From: Rubrivivax sp.
GTDB taxonomy: Bacteria; Pseudomonadota; Gammaproteobacteria; Burkholderiales; Burkholderiaceae_C
Direction of reading: 5' to 3'
Length of the DNA: 64,000 bases
NCBI GenBank assembly: GCA_027484825.1
Contig: JAIXSE010000023.1
Span: 19,150-83,149 of the forward strand
Under the pieces are notes generated by a model, which was not told the DNA's origin, searched no databases, and saw nothing but the letters and a program-made list of their open reading frames with translations. A program made the translations under genes and the position numbers. Positions 54,960-64,000 of the stretch are shown in pieces (positions within the stretch are counted from its first letter, which is position 1; each line of letters starts with the position of its first letter).

Positions 54960-56012
54960 TCACGCTGCAGCCTCCCGCAGTTGCCGCTGCTGATAGCGGC
55001 GGCGGATCCAGCGCATGGCTGGCTGCTCCACCGCATGGGTCAGGGCATGCGCCAAGGCCAGCGACACCGCCAGCACCAGCACAATCGCGAGCGTGGCCGG
55101 CAGGCCCATCGCTTCGAGCCGACGCAGCAGCGCCCAGCCGATGTTCTCGTGCAGCAAATAGAGCGTGTAGGAGATGCTGCCCAGCCACAACCAGAGGCGA
55201 TGCTCCAGCCAGGTCCAGCGCCCGGTGGCCGCGCCGTAGATCAGGACCAGGCAGCCGCAGGCCAGCAGCCCCACCCAGGGTCCTTGGCCCAGGCCGATCA
55301 TGAGAATCGCTGCGACCACCAGGCCCCAGTCGGTTCGCCTGCGTGCTTCAGGCTGGTCCGGCGACGAGGCCGAAGAGCGCTGCGTGAGCCGATACACCGC
55401 CACGCCCAGCGCAAACCACGCGATGTAGGGCAGCAGCATCCACCGCTGCAGCACCCATGGCAGGTCCACCCCGCCCCATTGCGCCGCCAGCACATACACG
55501 GCCCGAACACCCAGAAAGACCCAGAGCAACTGGCACAGCCGCTGCCCGCCGCCCTGCAGCCAGCTCAGCAGCGCCCAGGCGTAAAACAGCAATTCGACGG
55601 TGAGCGTCCAATACACCCCGTCCACATGCGCCACGCCGGCCAGCTCCTGCAGCATCGTCACATTCGCCAGCAGCGTCGGCCATCCGACTTCCTTGCCGGG
55701 CAGCCCCAGCAGATGCGTCAGCGCAAAGGTCAGCAGCAGCGCGCCCCAGTACGCCGGATACAGCCGGCTGACGCGCGACACCACGAAGTCCATCGGCCGC
55801 CGGGTGCGCTCCAGCGTCATGAAGATGACAAAGCCGCTGATCATGAAGAACAGGTTGACCCCGTAGTGCCCCCAAGGCAGCGACAGCAGCGGCGCGCTGG
55901 TGTGGCCATAGAGGTCCTGATAGCGGGTGGTGTAGTGAAAGCCCACCACCAGCAGCGCGGCCAGCCCCCGCAGCGCATCCAGTTGAGCCAGCCGCCGTGC
56001 GGAGCCGCTCAT
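54960..56012 (-). CDS. OafA/YrhL-type membrane acyltransferase (acyltransferase 3 family)
   Basis: 350 residues, about 10 membrane segments. The family start QLDALRGLAALLVVGFHY carries the conserved Arg and His, followed by YGVNLFFMISGFVIFMTLERT and FVVSRVSRLYPAYW. These proteins O-acetylate surface polysaccharides using cytoplasmic acyl-CoA. The start at 56012 is 13 bp from the PLP decarboxylase stop, so it belongs to the same minus-strand operon. Confidence 0.93.
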   Translation of the reverse strand: MSGSARRLAQLDALRGLAALLVVGFHYTTRYQDLYGHTSAPLLSLPWGHYGVNLFFMISGFVIFMTLERTRRPMDFVVSRVSRLYPAYWGALLLTFALTHLLGLPGKEVGWPTLLANVTMLQELAGVAHVDGVYWTLTVELLFYAWALLSWLQGGGQRLCQLLWVFLGVRAVYVLAAQWGGVDLPWVLQRWMLLPYIAWFALGVAVYRLTQRSSASSPDQPEARRRTDWGLVVAAILMIGLGQGPWVGLLACGCLVLIYGAATGRWTWLEHRLWLWLGSISYTLYLLHENIGWALLRRLEAMGLPATLAIVLVLAVSLALAHALTHAVEQPAMRWIRRRYQQRQLREAAA

Positions 56013-56025
56013 GACGGCAGCAGCC

Positions 56026-57282
56026 TCACACCAGCACCTCGGCCGCCGGCGGGTGGCTCAGGAACTGCTGCGGACTGGCGCTGACCCCGTACGCCCCGGA
56101 CTGGAACACCACCACCAGGTCCCCGGGCTGCGCATGCGGCAGCGTCATGCGCTCGCCCAGCAGGTCCAGCGGCGTGCACAGCGGCCCCACCACCGACACG
56201 CCGGGCTCCACCTCGCCGTCCATGCGGTTGCCAATGGCCACCGGATAGTTCTTGCGGATGACCTGGCCGAAGTTGCCGGAGGCGGCCAGATGGTGATGCA
56301 GGCCGCCGTCGGTCACCAGATAGACCTGTCCGCGGGACACCTTGCGGTCCAGCACGCGGCAGACATAGACCCCGGCCTCGCCCACCAGATACCGGCCCAG
56401 CTCGATCACCAGCCGGGTGCCGCCGAGCTCCTGCGCCGCACGGGCCTGCAGCGCCGCCAGGTTCTGTCCGATCGGCGCCAGGTCCAGCCGCTGCTCGCCG
56501 GGGAAATACGGAATGCCGAAGCCCCCGCCCAGGTTGAGCGTGCGCACCGGGCCGGGCGCGGAGGCCGCCAGCCGCAGGGCCAGCTCGAAGCTCTTTTGCT
56601 GGGCCTCGATGATGGCCTCCGGCTTGAGGTTCTGGGAACCGGCAAAGAGATGGAAGCCTTCGAAGCCCAGCCCCGCCTGCCCGATCTGCAGCAGCAGCTC
56701 CGGCACCTGCTCCGCGTCCACCCCGAACTGCTTGGGGCCGCCACCCATCTTCATGCCGGAGGACTTCAGCTCGAAGTCCGGATTGACCCGCACCGCCACC
56801 CGCGCGGCATAACCGGTCTCAGCGCTCAGCCGGGCCAGCAGCGTCACCTCACGGAAGGATTCGATATTGATCAGGATGCCGGCCGCCAGCGCCTGGCGCA
56901 GCTCCAGCTCCGTCTTGCCCGGCCCCGCGAAGCTGATTTCCCGCGGGTCGGCGCCGGCATCCAGCGCCACCTGCAATTCCCCGCCAGACGCCACATCAAT
57001 GCCGTCCACCAGTCGCGCCATGTGGGCCACGACGGCCGGCATCGGATTGGCCTTCATCGCGAAGTGCAGTTCAATGCCCGCCGGCAGCGCCGCACGCAGC
57101 GATTGCACCCGCGCCGTCAGCTGCTCGCGCCCATAGGCGTAAAACGGGGTCCGGCCGATGCGGTCCGCCAGGCGTGTCAGCGGCTGGCCGCCGATCTGCA
57201 GTTGCCCCTCAACGACCGGAAACTGCACCAGCGGTGCGTGCTGCGGCGGCTGTCGGCCCGCTTCTTTGTCAGGACTTTGCAT
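56026..57282 (-). CDS. PLP-dependent decarboxylase, exosortase A system-associated
   Basis: 418 residues, fold-type III (alanine racemase/DAP decarboxylase type). The Schiff-base lysine is in ELHFAMKANPMPAVVAH, and the glycine-rich phosphate site is LNLGGGFGIPYFPGE. Later motifs include VIELGRYLVGEAGVYVCRVLDRK and GPLCTPLDLL. The pattern matches the decarboxylase family that accompanies exosortase A loci. It overlaps the acyl-CoA ligase gene by 14 bp. I start at MQSPDKEAG (57282). The physiological substrate is not established. Confidence 0.9.
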   Translation of the reverse strand: MQSPDKEAGRQPPQHAPLVQFPVVEGQLQIGGQPLTRLADRIGRTPFYAYGREQLTARVQSLRAALPAGIELHFAMKANPMPAVVAHMARLVDGIDVASGGELQVALDAGADPREISFAGPGKTELELRQALAAGILINIESFREVTLLARLSAETGYAARVAVRVNPDFELKSSGMKMGGGPKQFGVDAEQVPELLLQIGQAGLGFEGFHLFAGSQNLKPEAIIEAQQKSFELALRLAASAPGPVRTLNLGGGFGIPYFPGEQRLDLAPIGQNLAALQARAAQELGGTRLVIELGRYLVGEAGVYVCRVLDRKVSRGQVYLVTDGGLHHHLAASGNFGQVIRKNYPVAIGNRMDGEVEPGVSVVGPLCTPLDLLGERMTLPHAQPGDLVVVFQSGAYGVSASPQQFLSHPPAAEVLV

Positions 57283-58915
57283 CAGATTCCAGTGCCGCGA
57301 TCCACTCGGTGCTGAGCAGCTTGCGATCGATCTTGCCATTCGGATTGCGGGGCAGCGGTCCGCTGCGGACCTGCACCCCCGCCGGGATCATGTAGGCCGG
57401 CATGCGGGCGCGGCAAGCGGCCAGCAGGGCCTGGGTGTCCAGCGTGTCGGCGCCGGCCGGTGGGGTGGCGATGACCTGGATGGCCTGGCCCAGGCTCGCA
57501 TGATCCACCCCGAAGGCTGCGCACTCGCCCACCAGTTGCGTCGCATAGAGGATTTCTTCGACCTCGGTCGGGCTCACCCGGTAGCCGGAGGTCTTGATCA
57601 TCTCGTCACGACGGCCGATGAAATAGAGGAAGCCTTCGGCATCCCTGCGCACCGTGTCGCCGGAGTAGACCGCGTATTCCGGCAACTGCAGCCCCGCTTC
57701 GCGACCGCCAGCGCCGACGGGCAGCAGCTTGTAGCGCTCGGCGGTTTTCTCGGCGTCGTTCCAGTAGCCCAGGCCCACCAGCGCCCCACGGTGCACCAGT
57801 TCACCCGGCTCATCGGGCGCGCAGGGCGTGCCGTCCTCGCGCAGCACCAGGATCTCGGCATTGGGGATGGCCTTGCCGATGGAGTCGGGTCGGCGGTCCA
57901 CCTCGTCCGGCGGCAGATAGGTGGAGCGGAAGGCCTCGGTCAGTCCGTACATCAGGAAAGGCTTGGCTGACGGCACTCGCTGGCGCAGCAGACCCAGCGT
58001 CTCACGCGGCATCCGCCCACCGGTATTGGCAAAGTAGCGCAGATGGTCGTTGATGGCCTGCGGCCAGTCGAGCTGGGTCAGCTGGATGTAGAGCGGCGGC
58101 ACGGCGGTCAGGCCGGTGATGCGGTCCCGCTCCAGCGCCTTGAGCACATCCCGCGGCATCAGATAGTTCAGCAGCGTCACCGAGGCCCCGCTGTGGAAGG
58201 CGGTGGTCAACTGGCTGAAGCCGGCGTCAAAGGACAGCGGCAGCGCGGCCAGCAGCCGGTCTTGCGCATGGTTGCCCAGGTAGCTGGCCACGCTCTTGGC
58301 CCCCGCCACCATGTTGCGGTGGGACAGCACCACGCCCTTGGGCCGGCCGGTGGAGCCGGAGGTGTAGAGGATGGCCACCATGTCGGTGTCGATCACGCGA
58401 TGAGCGGCCTGCGCCGGCGCGTCCAGCAGATCGGCATAACGCACCCAGCCCGGCGCCCGGTCGCCGCTGCTACCGCCGCTGTCACCACTGCCCGGCGCCT
58501 CGGCCGGCGGATCCACCAGCACCACATGCCGCACCGACGGGCACTGCGCCAGCACCCCTTGCAGCGTGGCCCAGCGGTCGCGGGAGGTGATGAGCACCCG
58601 CACCTCGCAATCCCGCAGGATGAATCCGACCTGCTCGGCCTTCAGGATGGGATTGATGGGCACGAAAACGCCGCCCGCAGCCGGCGCCGCAAAGCTGGCC
58701 ACAACCGTTTCCAGGCGCTTGTCCAGGTAGATGCCCACCCGCTCGGCCCGGCCCAGGCCCAGCGACAGCAGCCCATGGGCCAGCGCCTGCACCTGACCGG
58801 CCAGGTCGCCATAGTTCAGCAGACGAGCACCGTCACGCAGCGCCGGGGCGGCCGGATCGCGGTCGGCGCTGCACTGGATGAGGTGCGGGAGCAGGTGGCT
58901 GTCGAGGGCAGGCAT
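57269..58915 (-). CDS. Acyl-CoA ligase (AMP-forming), exosortase A system-associated
   Basis: 548 residues. The adenylate-forming motifs are ILYTSGSTGRPKGVVLSH (A3), the YGLTEAFRSTYLPPDE region (A5), YSGDTVRRDAEGFLYFIGRRDEMIKTSGYRVSPTEVEE (A7-A8) and NPNGKIDRKLL (A10 Lys). Ligases of this type sit next to an acyl carrier protein in exosortase A loci and probably load or activate an acyl group for polysaccharide or lipid modification. I start at the ATG at 58915; the frame continues upstream but crosses the divergent promoter region and the acyl carrier protein gene. Confidence 0.9.
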   Translation of the reverse strand: MPALDSHLLPHLIQCSADRDPAAPALRDGARLLNYGDLAGQVQALAHGLLSLGLGRAERVGIYLDKRLETVVASFAAPAAGGVFVPINPILKAEQVGFILRDCEVRVLITSRDRWATLQGVLAQCPSVRHVVLVDPPAEAPGSGDSGGSSGDRAPGWVRYADLLDAPAQAAHRVIDTDMVAILYTSGSTGRPKGVVLSHRNMVAGAKSVASYLGNHAQDRLLAALPLSFDAGFSQLTTAFHSGASVTLLNYLMPRDVLKALERDRITGLTAVPPLYIQLTQLDWPQAINDHLRYFANTGGRMPRETLGLLRQRVPSAKPFLMYGLTEAFRSTYLPPDEVDRRPDSIGKAIPNAEILVLREDGTPCAPDEPGELVHRGALVGLGYWNDAEKTAERYKLLPVGAGGREAGLQLPEYAVYSGDTVRRDAEGFLYFIGRRDEMIKTSGYRVSPTEVEEILYATQLVGECAAFGVDHASLGQAIQVIATPPAGADTLDTQALLAACRARMPAYMIPAGVQVRSGPLPRNPNGKIDRKLLSTEWIAALESDAKS

Positions 58916-59036
58916 GGAAAAAAGTATCTCATGCAGCCCCCCGGAAAGATTGCACGCGGCCAGGGGCCTCCCCTTGGGATGGGGGGGCGTTTGGCGGGCG
59001 TGCGTCCGGGGGCCGACGGTTAAGATTCCCCCCGAC
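58916..59036. promoter_or_regulatory. Divergent promoter region of the two exosortase-locus operons
   Basis: 121 bp separate the divergent acyl-CoA ligase and acyl carrier protein genes. Both transcription units must start here. A run of seven G (within GATGGGGGGGCG, ~58979-58987) is notable, but I assigned no -35/-10 boxes. Confidence 0.5.
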
Positions 59037-59288
59037 ATGAACACACAAGAACATCTGCTGGACATCCTGGACGACGTCCTGAGCCTGGAGGGGCGCGCCA
59101 AGGCCTTCACGCCGGACACGGCGCTGCTGGGCGCCGTGCCGGAGCTCGATTCCATGGCCGTCGTCAGCCTGATCACCGCCCTGGAGGAACAGTTCGGCAT
59201 CGTCGTGGACGATGACGAGATCGACGGCTCCACCTTCGCAACGGTGGGTGCGCTGACGGATTTCCTGAACGGCAAGCTGTCCGCCTGA
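59037..59288 (+). CDS. Acyl carrier protein, exosortase A system-associated
   Basis: 83 residues, a four-helix carrier protein. The 4'-phosphopantetheine attachment serine is in VPELDSMAVVSLITALEEQFG, followed by the acidic helix VVDDDEIDGSTFATVGALTDFL. It is distinct from the fatty-acid AcpP and is divergent from the acyl-CoA ligase that probably loads it. The ATG at 59037 is the only reasonable start. Confidence 0.93.
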   Translation: MNTQEHLLDILDDVLSLEGRAKAFTPDTALLGAVPELDSMAVVSLITALEEQFGIVVDDDEIDGSTFATVGALTDFLNGKLSA

Positions 59289-59305
59289 ACGGCGACTGAC
59301 CGGCC

Positions 59306-60226
59306 ATGACCGCCGCGTGCCGCAGCTTCTTCCTGGATGCCGGCCCACGCGGCCAGCGCCTGTGCGTCTTTCATGCCGCGCAGGGCGTTGGTGCGCCTAT
59401 GGGGCAGGTGCTGCTGCTGCCGCCGTTCGCCGAGGAACTCAACAAGTCGCGCCGGATGCTGGCGCTGGCCGGCCGGGCATTTGCTGCGGCGGGCTTTGAG
59501 GTGCTGCGGATGGACCTGCTGGGCTGCGGGGACAGCAGCGGGGACTTCGGCGATGCCAGCTGGACCGACTGGCAGGACGATGCCGTGCTGGCGGCGGACT
59601 GGTTGACGCGCTACGGCGCCGCATCGGCGCCTCGCCCCGACCTGCCCCTGTGGCTGTGGGGCGTGCGGGCCGGGGCCTTGCTGGCGCCGGCTGTCGCCGA
59701 GCGGCTTGCGCGTCCGATGCACTTGCTGCTGTGGCAGCCGGTGACCGCCGGCAAGTTGCAACTTCAGCAATTCCTGCGGCTCAAGGTGGCCGCCGATCTG
59801 GTCGGCGGCCAGGCCAAAGGCGCCATGCAGGCTTTGCGGGCGCAGCTCGATGTGGGGCAGGCCGTGGAGATTGCGGGCTACGCGCTGTCGCCGTTGCTGG
59901 CGCTGGGCCTCGACAAGGCGCAGCTGAAGCCGGACGGCGGCCCGCAGACACCTCAGTTTCAGCACGTCATCTGGCTGGAAACCAGCCCTCGGGAGGCGCC
60001 GAGCCTGTCCCCGGCCGGTGCCGCCGCCGTGCAGGCCTGGTCGGACGCGGGATGTGAGGTCCAGGCCCAGGTGGTTCAGGGACCGTCCTTCTGGGCGGCC
60101 ATCGAGATCGAGGTCGCGCCCCAGTTGATCGACGCCAGCGTCGAGACGCTGCTGCGAGTCACCGCAGTCGCTTCAGCTGCACAGGCCGAACCCACACCCG
60201 GTGTCACACCAGGAGTCCTCGCATGA
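59306..60226 (+). CDS. Alpha/beta hydrolase 2, exosortase A system-associated
   Basis: 306 residues. The N-terminal pattern VLLLPPFAEELNKSRRMLALAGRAFAAAGFEVLRMDLLGCGDSSGDFGDASW is characteristic of the exosortase-associated hydrolase 2 family. The usual nucleophile elbow is not the standard GxSxG (LWLWGVRAGALLA at the expected place), so catalytic competence is uncertain. The gene follows the acyl carrier protein by 17 bp and overlaps hydrolase 1 by 4 bp (ATGA). Confidence 0.88.
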   Translation: MTAACRSFFLDAGPRGQRLCVFHAAQGVGAPMGQVLLLPPFAEELNKSRRMLALAGRAFAAAGFEVLRMDLLGCGDSSGDFGDASWTDWQDDAVLAADWLTRYGAASAPRPDLPLWLWGVRAGALLAPAVAERLARPMHLLLWQPVTAGKLQLQQFLRLKVAADLVGGQAKGAMQALRAQLDVGQAVEIAGYALSPLLALGLDKAQLKPDGGPQTPQFQHVIWLETSPREAPSLSPAGAAAVQAWSDAGCEVQAQVVQGPSFWAAIEIEVAPQLIDASVETLLRVTAVASAAQAEPTPGVTPGVLA

Positions 60227-61182
60227 GCTACCGCGACGAGGTGCTGACCATCCCCTGCCTGGGCGACGAGATGCCGGGCATCCTGTCGGAGCCGGCCGGC
60301 CCGGCAACTGCCAGCGGTGCCGGTGCCGGTGCCGGTGCCAGCGACCTTGGCGTGCTGCTCATCGTCGGCGGCCCGCAATACCGCGTTGGCTGCCACCGCC
60401 AGTTCACCCTGCTGGGCCGTGCGCTGGCCGCCGGCGGCATCCCCTGCCTGCGCATCGATTACCGCGGCATGGGCGACGCGACCGGTGAGGCCCGCGACTT
60501 CGAGCAGATCGACGACGACATCGCCGCCGCCCTGGACCACTGGCAGCAGCAGCGTCCGGCCCTGCGCCGCTTCGTCCTCTGGGGCCTGTGCGACGCGGCA
60601 TCGGCTGCGCTGATGTATGTGCAGGCCCGCGCCGACGCCCGTATCGCGGGCCTTTGCCTGGCCAATCCGTGGGTGCGCACCCAGGAGAGCCTGGCCCGCG
60701 CCCAGGTGCGCCACTACTACTGGGAGCGCATTCGCCAGGGCTCGTTCTGGCGCAAGCTGCTCAGTGGCCGGGTGGCGCTATCGGCGGTGCGGGAGCTGCT
60801 GGGCAAGATCGGGCAGGCGCGCGGTGCGTCCAGCGGCAGCCGCGCGATGCACTACACCGCCCGCATGGCCGACGGTCTGCGCCGCTTCAATGGCCCCGTG
60901 CTGCTGATGCTGTCGGGTGACGATCTGGTCGCCAAGGAATTCCTGGACCTGTGCCGCAGCGGTGGCAGCGCCTGGGACGGACTGCTCAGCCGCCCTCTGC
61001 TGCGCCGCGAAGACCTGCCGGACGCCGACCACACCTTTGCCAGCGCCGCCTGGCGCGCCCAGGTGGAAGCCTGGACCCTGTCCTTCGCCACCTCCGTGGC
61101 CCAGGGCGGCCAGGGCATGGTCCGGCCGTCACCGGACGCCGGTGTCGCTGACCACGCCGTGCCTTCCCTCGCCGCGAACTGA
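60223..61182 (+). CDS. Alpha/beta hydrolase 1, exosortase A system-associated
   Basis: 319 residues. The motifs LLIVGGPQYRVGCHRQFTLLGRALAAGGIPCLRIDYRGMGDATGEARDFEQ and FVLWGLCDAASAALMYV (Cys in the nucleophile position) identify the family. The N-terminal part has an AGAGAGAGA insert encoded by four GGTGCC repeats (60316-60339), lying just before the first core beta strand. It overlaps hydrolase 2 in an ATGA junction. Its role, perhaps release of acyl groups from the carrier protein, is inferred from the neighbourhood. Confidence 0.9.
   Translation: MSYRDEVLTIPCLGDEMPGILSEPAGPATASGAGAGAGASDLGVLLIVGGPQYRVGCHRQFTLLGRALAAGGIPCLRIDYRGMGDATGEARDFEQIDDDIAAALDHWQQQRPALRRFVLWGLCDAASAALMYVQARADARIAGLCLANPWVRTQESLARAQVRHYYWERIRQGSFWRKLLSGRVALSAVRELLGKIGQARGASSGSRAMHYTARMADGLRRFNGPVLLMLSGDDLVAKEFLDLCRSGGSAWDGLLSRPLLRREDLPDADHTFASAAWRAQVEAWTLSFATSVAQGGQGMVRPSPDAGVADHAVPSLAAN
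60316..60339. repeat. GGTGCC x4 in-frame repeat in hydrolase 1
   Basis: Four perfect GGTGCC units encode alternating Gly-Ala near residue 33, in a surface-loop position before the conserved core. Confidence 0.9.
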
Positions 61183-61194
61183 CTGGAGACCTGC

Positions 61195-62046
61195 ATGCCT
61201 GGAATGCCCCGCCCCCTGCGCCACCTGCTCATCGCCGTCTCCGGCGTGATGCTGCTGGCCCAGGTGAGCGCGCAGACGCTGGCCGGCTGCGGCAGCCTGG
61301 CCAACAACTACGGCCCGCACGACTACCGGGACTGGAAGGACCTGCCCGAGATCGATCCGGTGACCAAGGAAATGTCCCCGCTGCAATTGGTCGAGGGGGC
61401 TCACTTCATCGACACCTGCGAGGCCCTGATCAAGTGCAAGCGCGGCAGCATCGGCGCTGACCTGGACTACACGCTGCGGGCCTTTCCCAACCATCATCGG
61501 GCCCTGGTGGCCATGATGCGGTATGGGGAGATGACCCGCAGGCCGCAGCCGCCGGACGCGCGCTACACGGTGGACTGCTATTTCCGCCGCGCCGTGGTGT
61601 GGCGCCCGGAAGATGCGATTGCGCGGCTGCTCTACGCGACCTACCTGAACGAGAACAAGCGGGTGGCGGATGCCAAGGTGCAGTTGCAGGAAGCCGCCAA
61701 ACATGCGGGCGACAACGCATTCACCGTCTACAACCTGGGCATGGTCGCCCTGGACCTGAATGATGTGGACATGGCGGTGGACGCAGCCCGCCGCAGCTAT
61801 GGCGCGGGCATGAAGCATCCGTCGCTGCGGCAGCGCCTGCAGGCGATGAACCGCTGGCCGTCCGATCTGGTGCTGCCCGGGGAGGCCGCGTCGGCCCCTG
61901 AGGGCGCCGCAGTGCCGCCCGCTGGCGCCACATCGTCGCCTGCCGGCTCTGCTTCGGCACCCACCGTTTCCGTTTTTACCCCTGACGGGGCTGGCTCGGC
62001 CGCCCCCATCGCCGCGCCGTCCCCCACCCCGGCCCGTGCGGCCTGA
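61195..62046 (+). CDS. Exported TPR-like protein of the exosortase locus
   Basis: 283 residues. A signal peptide (RHLLIAVSGVMLLAQVSAQTLAG) is followed by CGSLANNYGPHDYRDW. A central helical part with TPR character follows (EDAIARLLYATYLNENKRVADAKVQLQEAAKHAGDNAFTVYNLGMVALDLNDVDMAVDAARRSY). The C-terminus is a low-complexity Ala/Pro/Ser tail. It starts 12 bp after hydrolase 1 and ends 15 bp before the DegT-like gene. Probably a periplasmic scaffold; no enzymatic motif is seen. Confidence 0.8.
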   Translation: MPGMPRPLRHLLIAVSGVMLLAQVSAQTLAGCGSLANNYGPHDYRDWKDLPEIDPVTKEMSPLQLVEGAHFIDTCEALIKCKRGSIGADLDYTLRAFPNHHRALVAMMRYGEMTRRPQPPDARYTVDCYFRRAVVWRPEDAIARLLYATYLNENKRVADAKVQLQEAAKHAGDNAFTVYNLGMVALDLNDVDMAVDAARRSYGAGMKHPSLRQRLQAMNRWPSDLVLPGEAASAPEGAAVPPAGATSSPAGSASAPTVSVFTPDGAGSAAPIAAPSPTPARAA

Positions 62047-62061
62047 CCACCGCTGCCCGCG

Positions 62062-63258
62062 ATGACGAGTTCCGCCCCACCCTTGGCCCCTCGCCTGCCC
62101 GTCATGGGCTGGCAGACCTTCCGGGGGGCCCGCGAAGCGGCCCTGCCCAGCCTGCTCGACCATCCGCACCATCAGCTCACCACCAGCGGCCGAGCCGCCA
62201 TCTTGCTGGCGCTGGAGTGTGTGGGGGTGGGCCCCGACGACGTGGTGCTGCTGCCCACCTACCACTGCCCCACCATGGTCGCGCCGGTGCTCACCCTGGG
62301 GGCCCGGGCGGTGTTCTACCCGATCGATGAAAGCGGCGCGCCCCAGCTGGACTGGCTCCAGGTCCAGGCCCCGCGGCAGGCCAAGGCCATGCTGGCCACC
62401 CACTACTTCGGCCTGCCCCAGCCGATGCAGGCCAACCGCGCCTGGTGCGATGCACACGGCATTGCACTGATCGAAGACTGCGCCCATGCGATGTTCGGCC
62501 GCAGCGGCCCACGCGCCGTCGGCGGCTGGGGGGACGTGGCCATCGCCAGCCTCACCAAGTTCTTCCCCGCGCCGGAAGGCGGCATTCTGGCGCTGAACCG
62601 GCCGGATCTGCAGTTGCCCGCGCTCACGCCGGTGCCGATGATCCAGCAGGTCAAGGCCGCCGCGGACATCCTCCACATGGGCGCCAGCCATGACCGGTTG
62701 ACCGGGCTGAACGGGCTGATCCGCGGCGTGTTTGCGCTGCGTGGGTTGACGCGACGGGCGAGAGGGGCGCAAGGGGCGCAAGGGGCGAGAGGGGCGCAAG
62801 GGGATGGGGCCCATCCGCCCGACGCCGTCGATGCCAACATGTCGCTCATCGACCTGCCCCTGTCCCACCGCGCACTGACCCGCGCCAGCGCCTGGGTCTC
62901 CACCGAGGTGCCGCGTCAGCGCATCGTCCAGGCCCGGCGTCGGCATTACGAACGCCTGCTGCAGGCACTGCAGGGCAGCGAAGGCTTTCGCCCGCTCATG
63001 CCGCAGTTGCCGGCCGACAGCGCCCCGTACGTGTTCCCGCTGTGGGTCCGCACCCCCGACCCCGGCTATTTGGAAATGCGTCACCTGGGCGTGCCCGTGT
63101 CCCGCTGGGACCGACTCTGGCCGGGCGTGCCGACGCTGCAGGGTGATGCCGGCGTGCCCTGGTCCCACCATGTGCTGCAACTGGCCTGCCATCAGGACCT
63201 GAGCGATCAGGAGCTGGATGCCATCGTCGCCCAGGTGCGTCGGCTGTTCGGGCCATGA
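62062..63258 (+). CDS. DegT/DnrJ/EryC1/StrS-type PLP enzyme
   Basis: 398 residues, fold-type I. The N-terminal TTSGRAAILLALECVGVGPDDVVLLPTYHCPTMVAPVL, GIALIEDCAHAMFG (PLP-binding Asp) and the lysine in IASLTKFFPAPEGG are family motifs. These enzymes transfer amino groups to nucleotide-linked keto-sugars or act as related dehydratases. An in-frame 9-bp repeat (62764-62799) inserts Gly-Ala-Gln runs in a mid-protein loop. In this setting it probably makes an amino sugar for the exopolysaccharide. Confidence 0.87.
   Translation: MTSSAPPLAPRLPVMGWQTFRGAREAALPSLLDHPHHQLTTSGRAAILLALECVGVGPDDVVLLPTYHCPTMVAPVLTLGARAVFYPIDESGAPQLDWLQVQAPRQAKAMLATHYFGLPQPMQANRAWCDAHGIALIEDCAHAMFGRSGPRAVGGWGDVAIASLTKFFPAPEGGILALNRPDLQLPALTPVPMIQQVKAAADILHMGASHDRLTGLNGLIRGVFALRGLTRRARGAQGAQGARGAQGDGAHPPDAVDANMSLIDLPLSHRALTRASAWVSTEVPRQRIVQARRRHYERLLQALQGSEGFRPLMPQLPADSAPYVFPLWVRTPDPGYLEMRHLGVPVSRWDRLWPGVPTLQGDAGVPWSHHVLQLACHQDLSDQELDAIVAQVRRLFGP
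62764..62799. repeat. GGGGCGCAA x4 (one variant) in-frame 9-bp repeat
   Basis: Units at 62764, 62773, 62782 (GGGGCGAGA variant) and 62791 encode GAQ/GAR tripeptides inside the DegT-like gene, between two conserved blocks. Confidence 0.9.
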
Positions 63259-63274
63259 CGGCAGGGACCCGGCC

Positions 63275-64000
<726 letters not shown>

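Noticed and set aside
57269..59965. Reading the acyl-CoA ligase as an 898-residue protein from 59965
   Set aside because: The extra ~350 residues run antisense through the acyl carrier protein and hydrolase 2 genes. The AMP-binding homology starts at the ATG at 58915.

Overview
The window is a high-GC, gene-dense stretch of chromosome. Its base composition, the gene order rimP-nusA-infB-rbfA-truB-typA, an exosortase A type polysaccharide locus, and single-copy fabI and tRNA-Ser genes point to a betaproteobacterium of the order Burkholderiales. A Roseateles/Mitsuaria-like relative is my best guess, by inference only. No rRNA, CRISPR array, prophage or intact insertion sequence is visible.

Left part (1-11000). 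The 3' part of a TonB-dependent receptor is followed by the most striking locus. A MocR-type regulator (GntR helix-turn-helix fused to an aminotransferase domain) is divergent from an MFS exporter. Facing the exporter is a tight minus-strand operon, in transcription order: YqcI/YcgG-family heme-protein homologue (DcsA-like), arginase-fold hydrolase with the diagnostic His-to-Cys metal-site change (DcsB-like), cysteine-synthase-like enzyme (DcsD-like), MetX-like O-acetyltransferase (DcsE-like), a short-chain dehydrogenase, and an ATP-grasp ligase (DcsG-like). This is the enzyme set of the D-cycloserine pathway of Streptomyces, found here in a Gram-negative. The DapF-like racemase (DcsC) is absent and an SDR is present, so the product may differ in stereochemistry or structure (L-cycloserine, O-ureidoserine or a derivative).

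Middle part (11000-36500). A gene-poor 1-kb stretch with short tandem repeats separates the cluster from ordinary chromosome. There follow an MFS transporter, a small exported protein, a glutaminyl cyclase, a Fur-box-preceded DUF3649/PepSY/DUF3325 iron-uptake operon, a hybrid histidine kinase, a lower-GC DUF4265 gene, a 3-hydroxyisobutyryl-CoA hydrolase, and the translation/ribosome-maturation operon rimP-nusA-infB-rbfA-truB-typA. Next come fabI, an Arg/Lys/Orn decarboxylase, NfeD and SPFH proteins, tRNA-Ser(GGA) and sodC.

Right part (36500-64000) is rich in envelope and carbohydrate genes: a 2,940-residue cyclic beta-1,2-glucan synthase with a small coupled membrane protein; a phospholipase D-like protein; a globin remnant; an AraC regulator with a cupin protein; an alpha-amylase with CBM20; and a PAP2-type lipoprotein with autotransporter-like repeats. 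The window ends in an exosortase A associated locus (acyltransferase, SGNH esterase, PLP decarboxylase, acyl-CoA ligase, acyl carrier protein, hydrolases 2 and 1, DegT-like enzyme, glycosyltransferase), which probably makes and decorates an exopolysaccharide linked to PEP-CTERM protein sorting. Several right-hand genes carry in-frame tandem repeats of 6 or 9 bp, the largest being a CAGGCA tract that runs into the window end.
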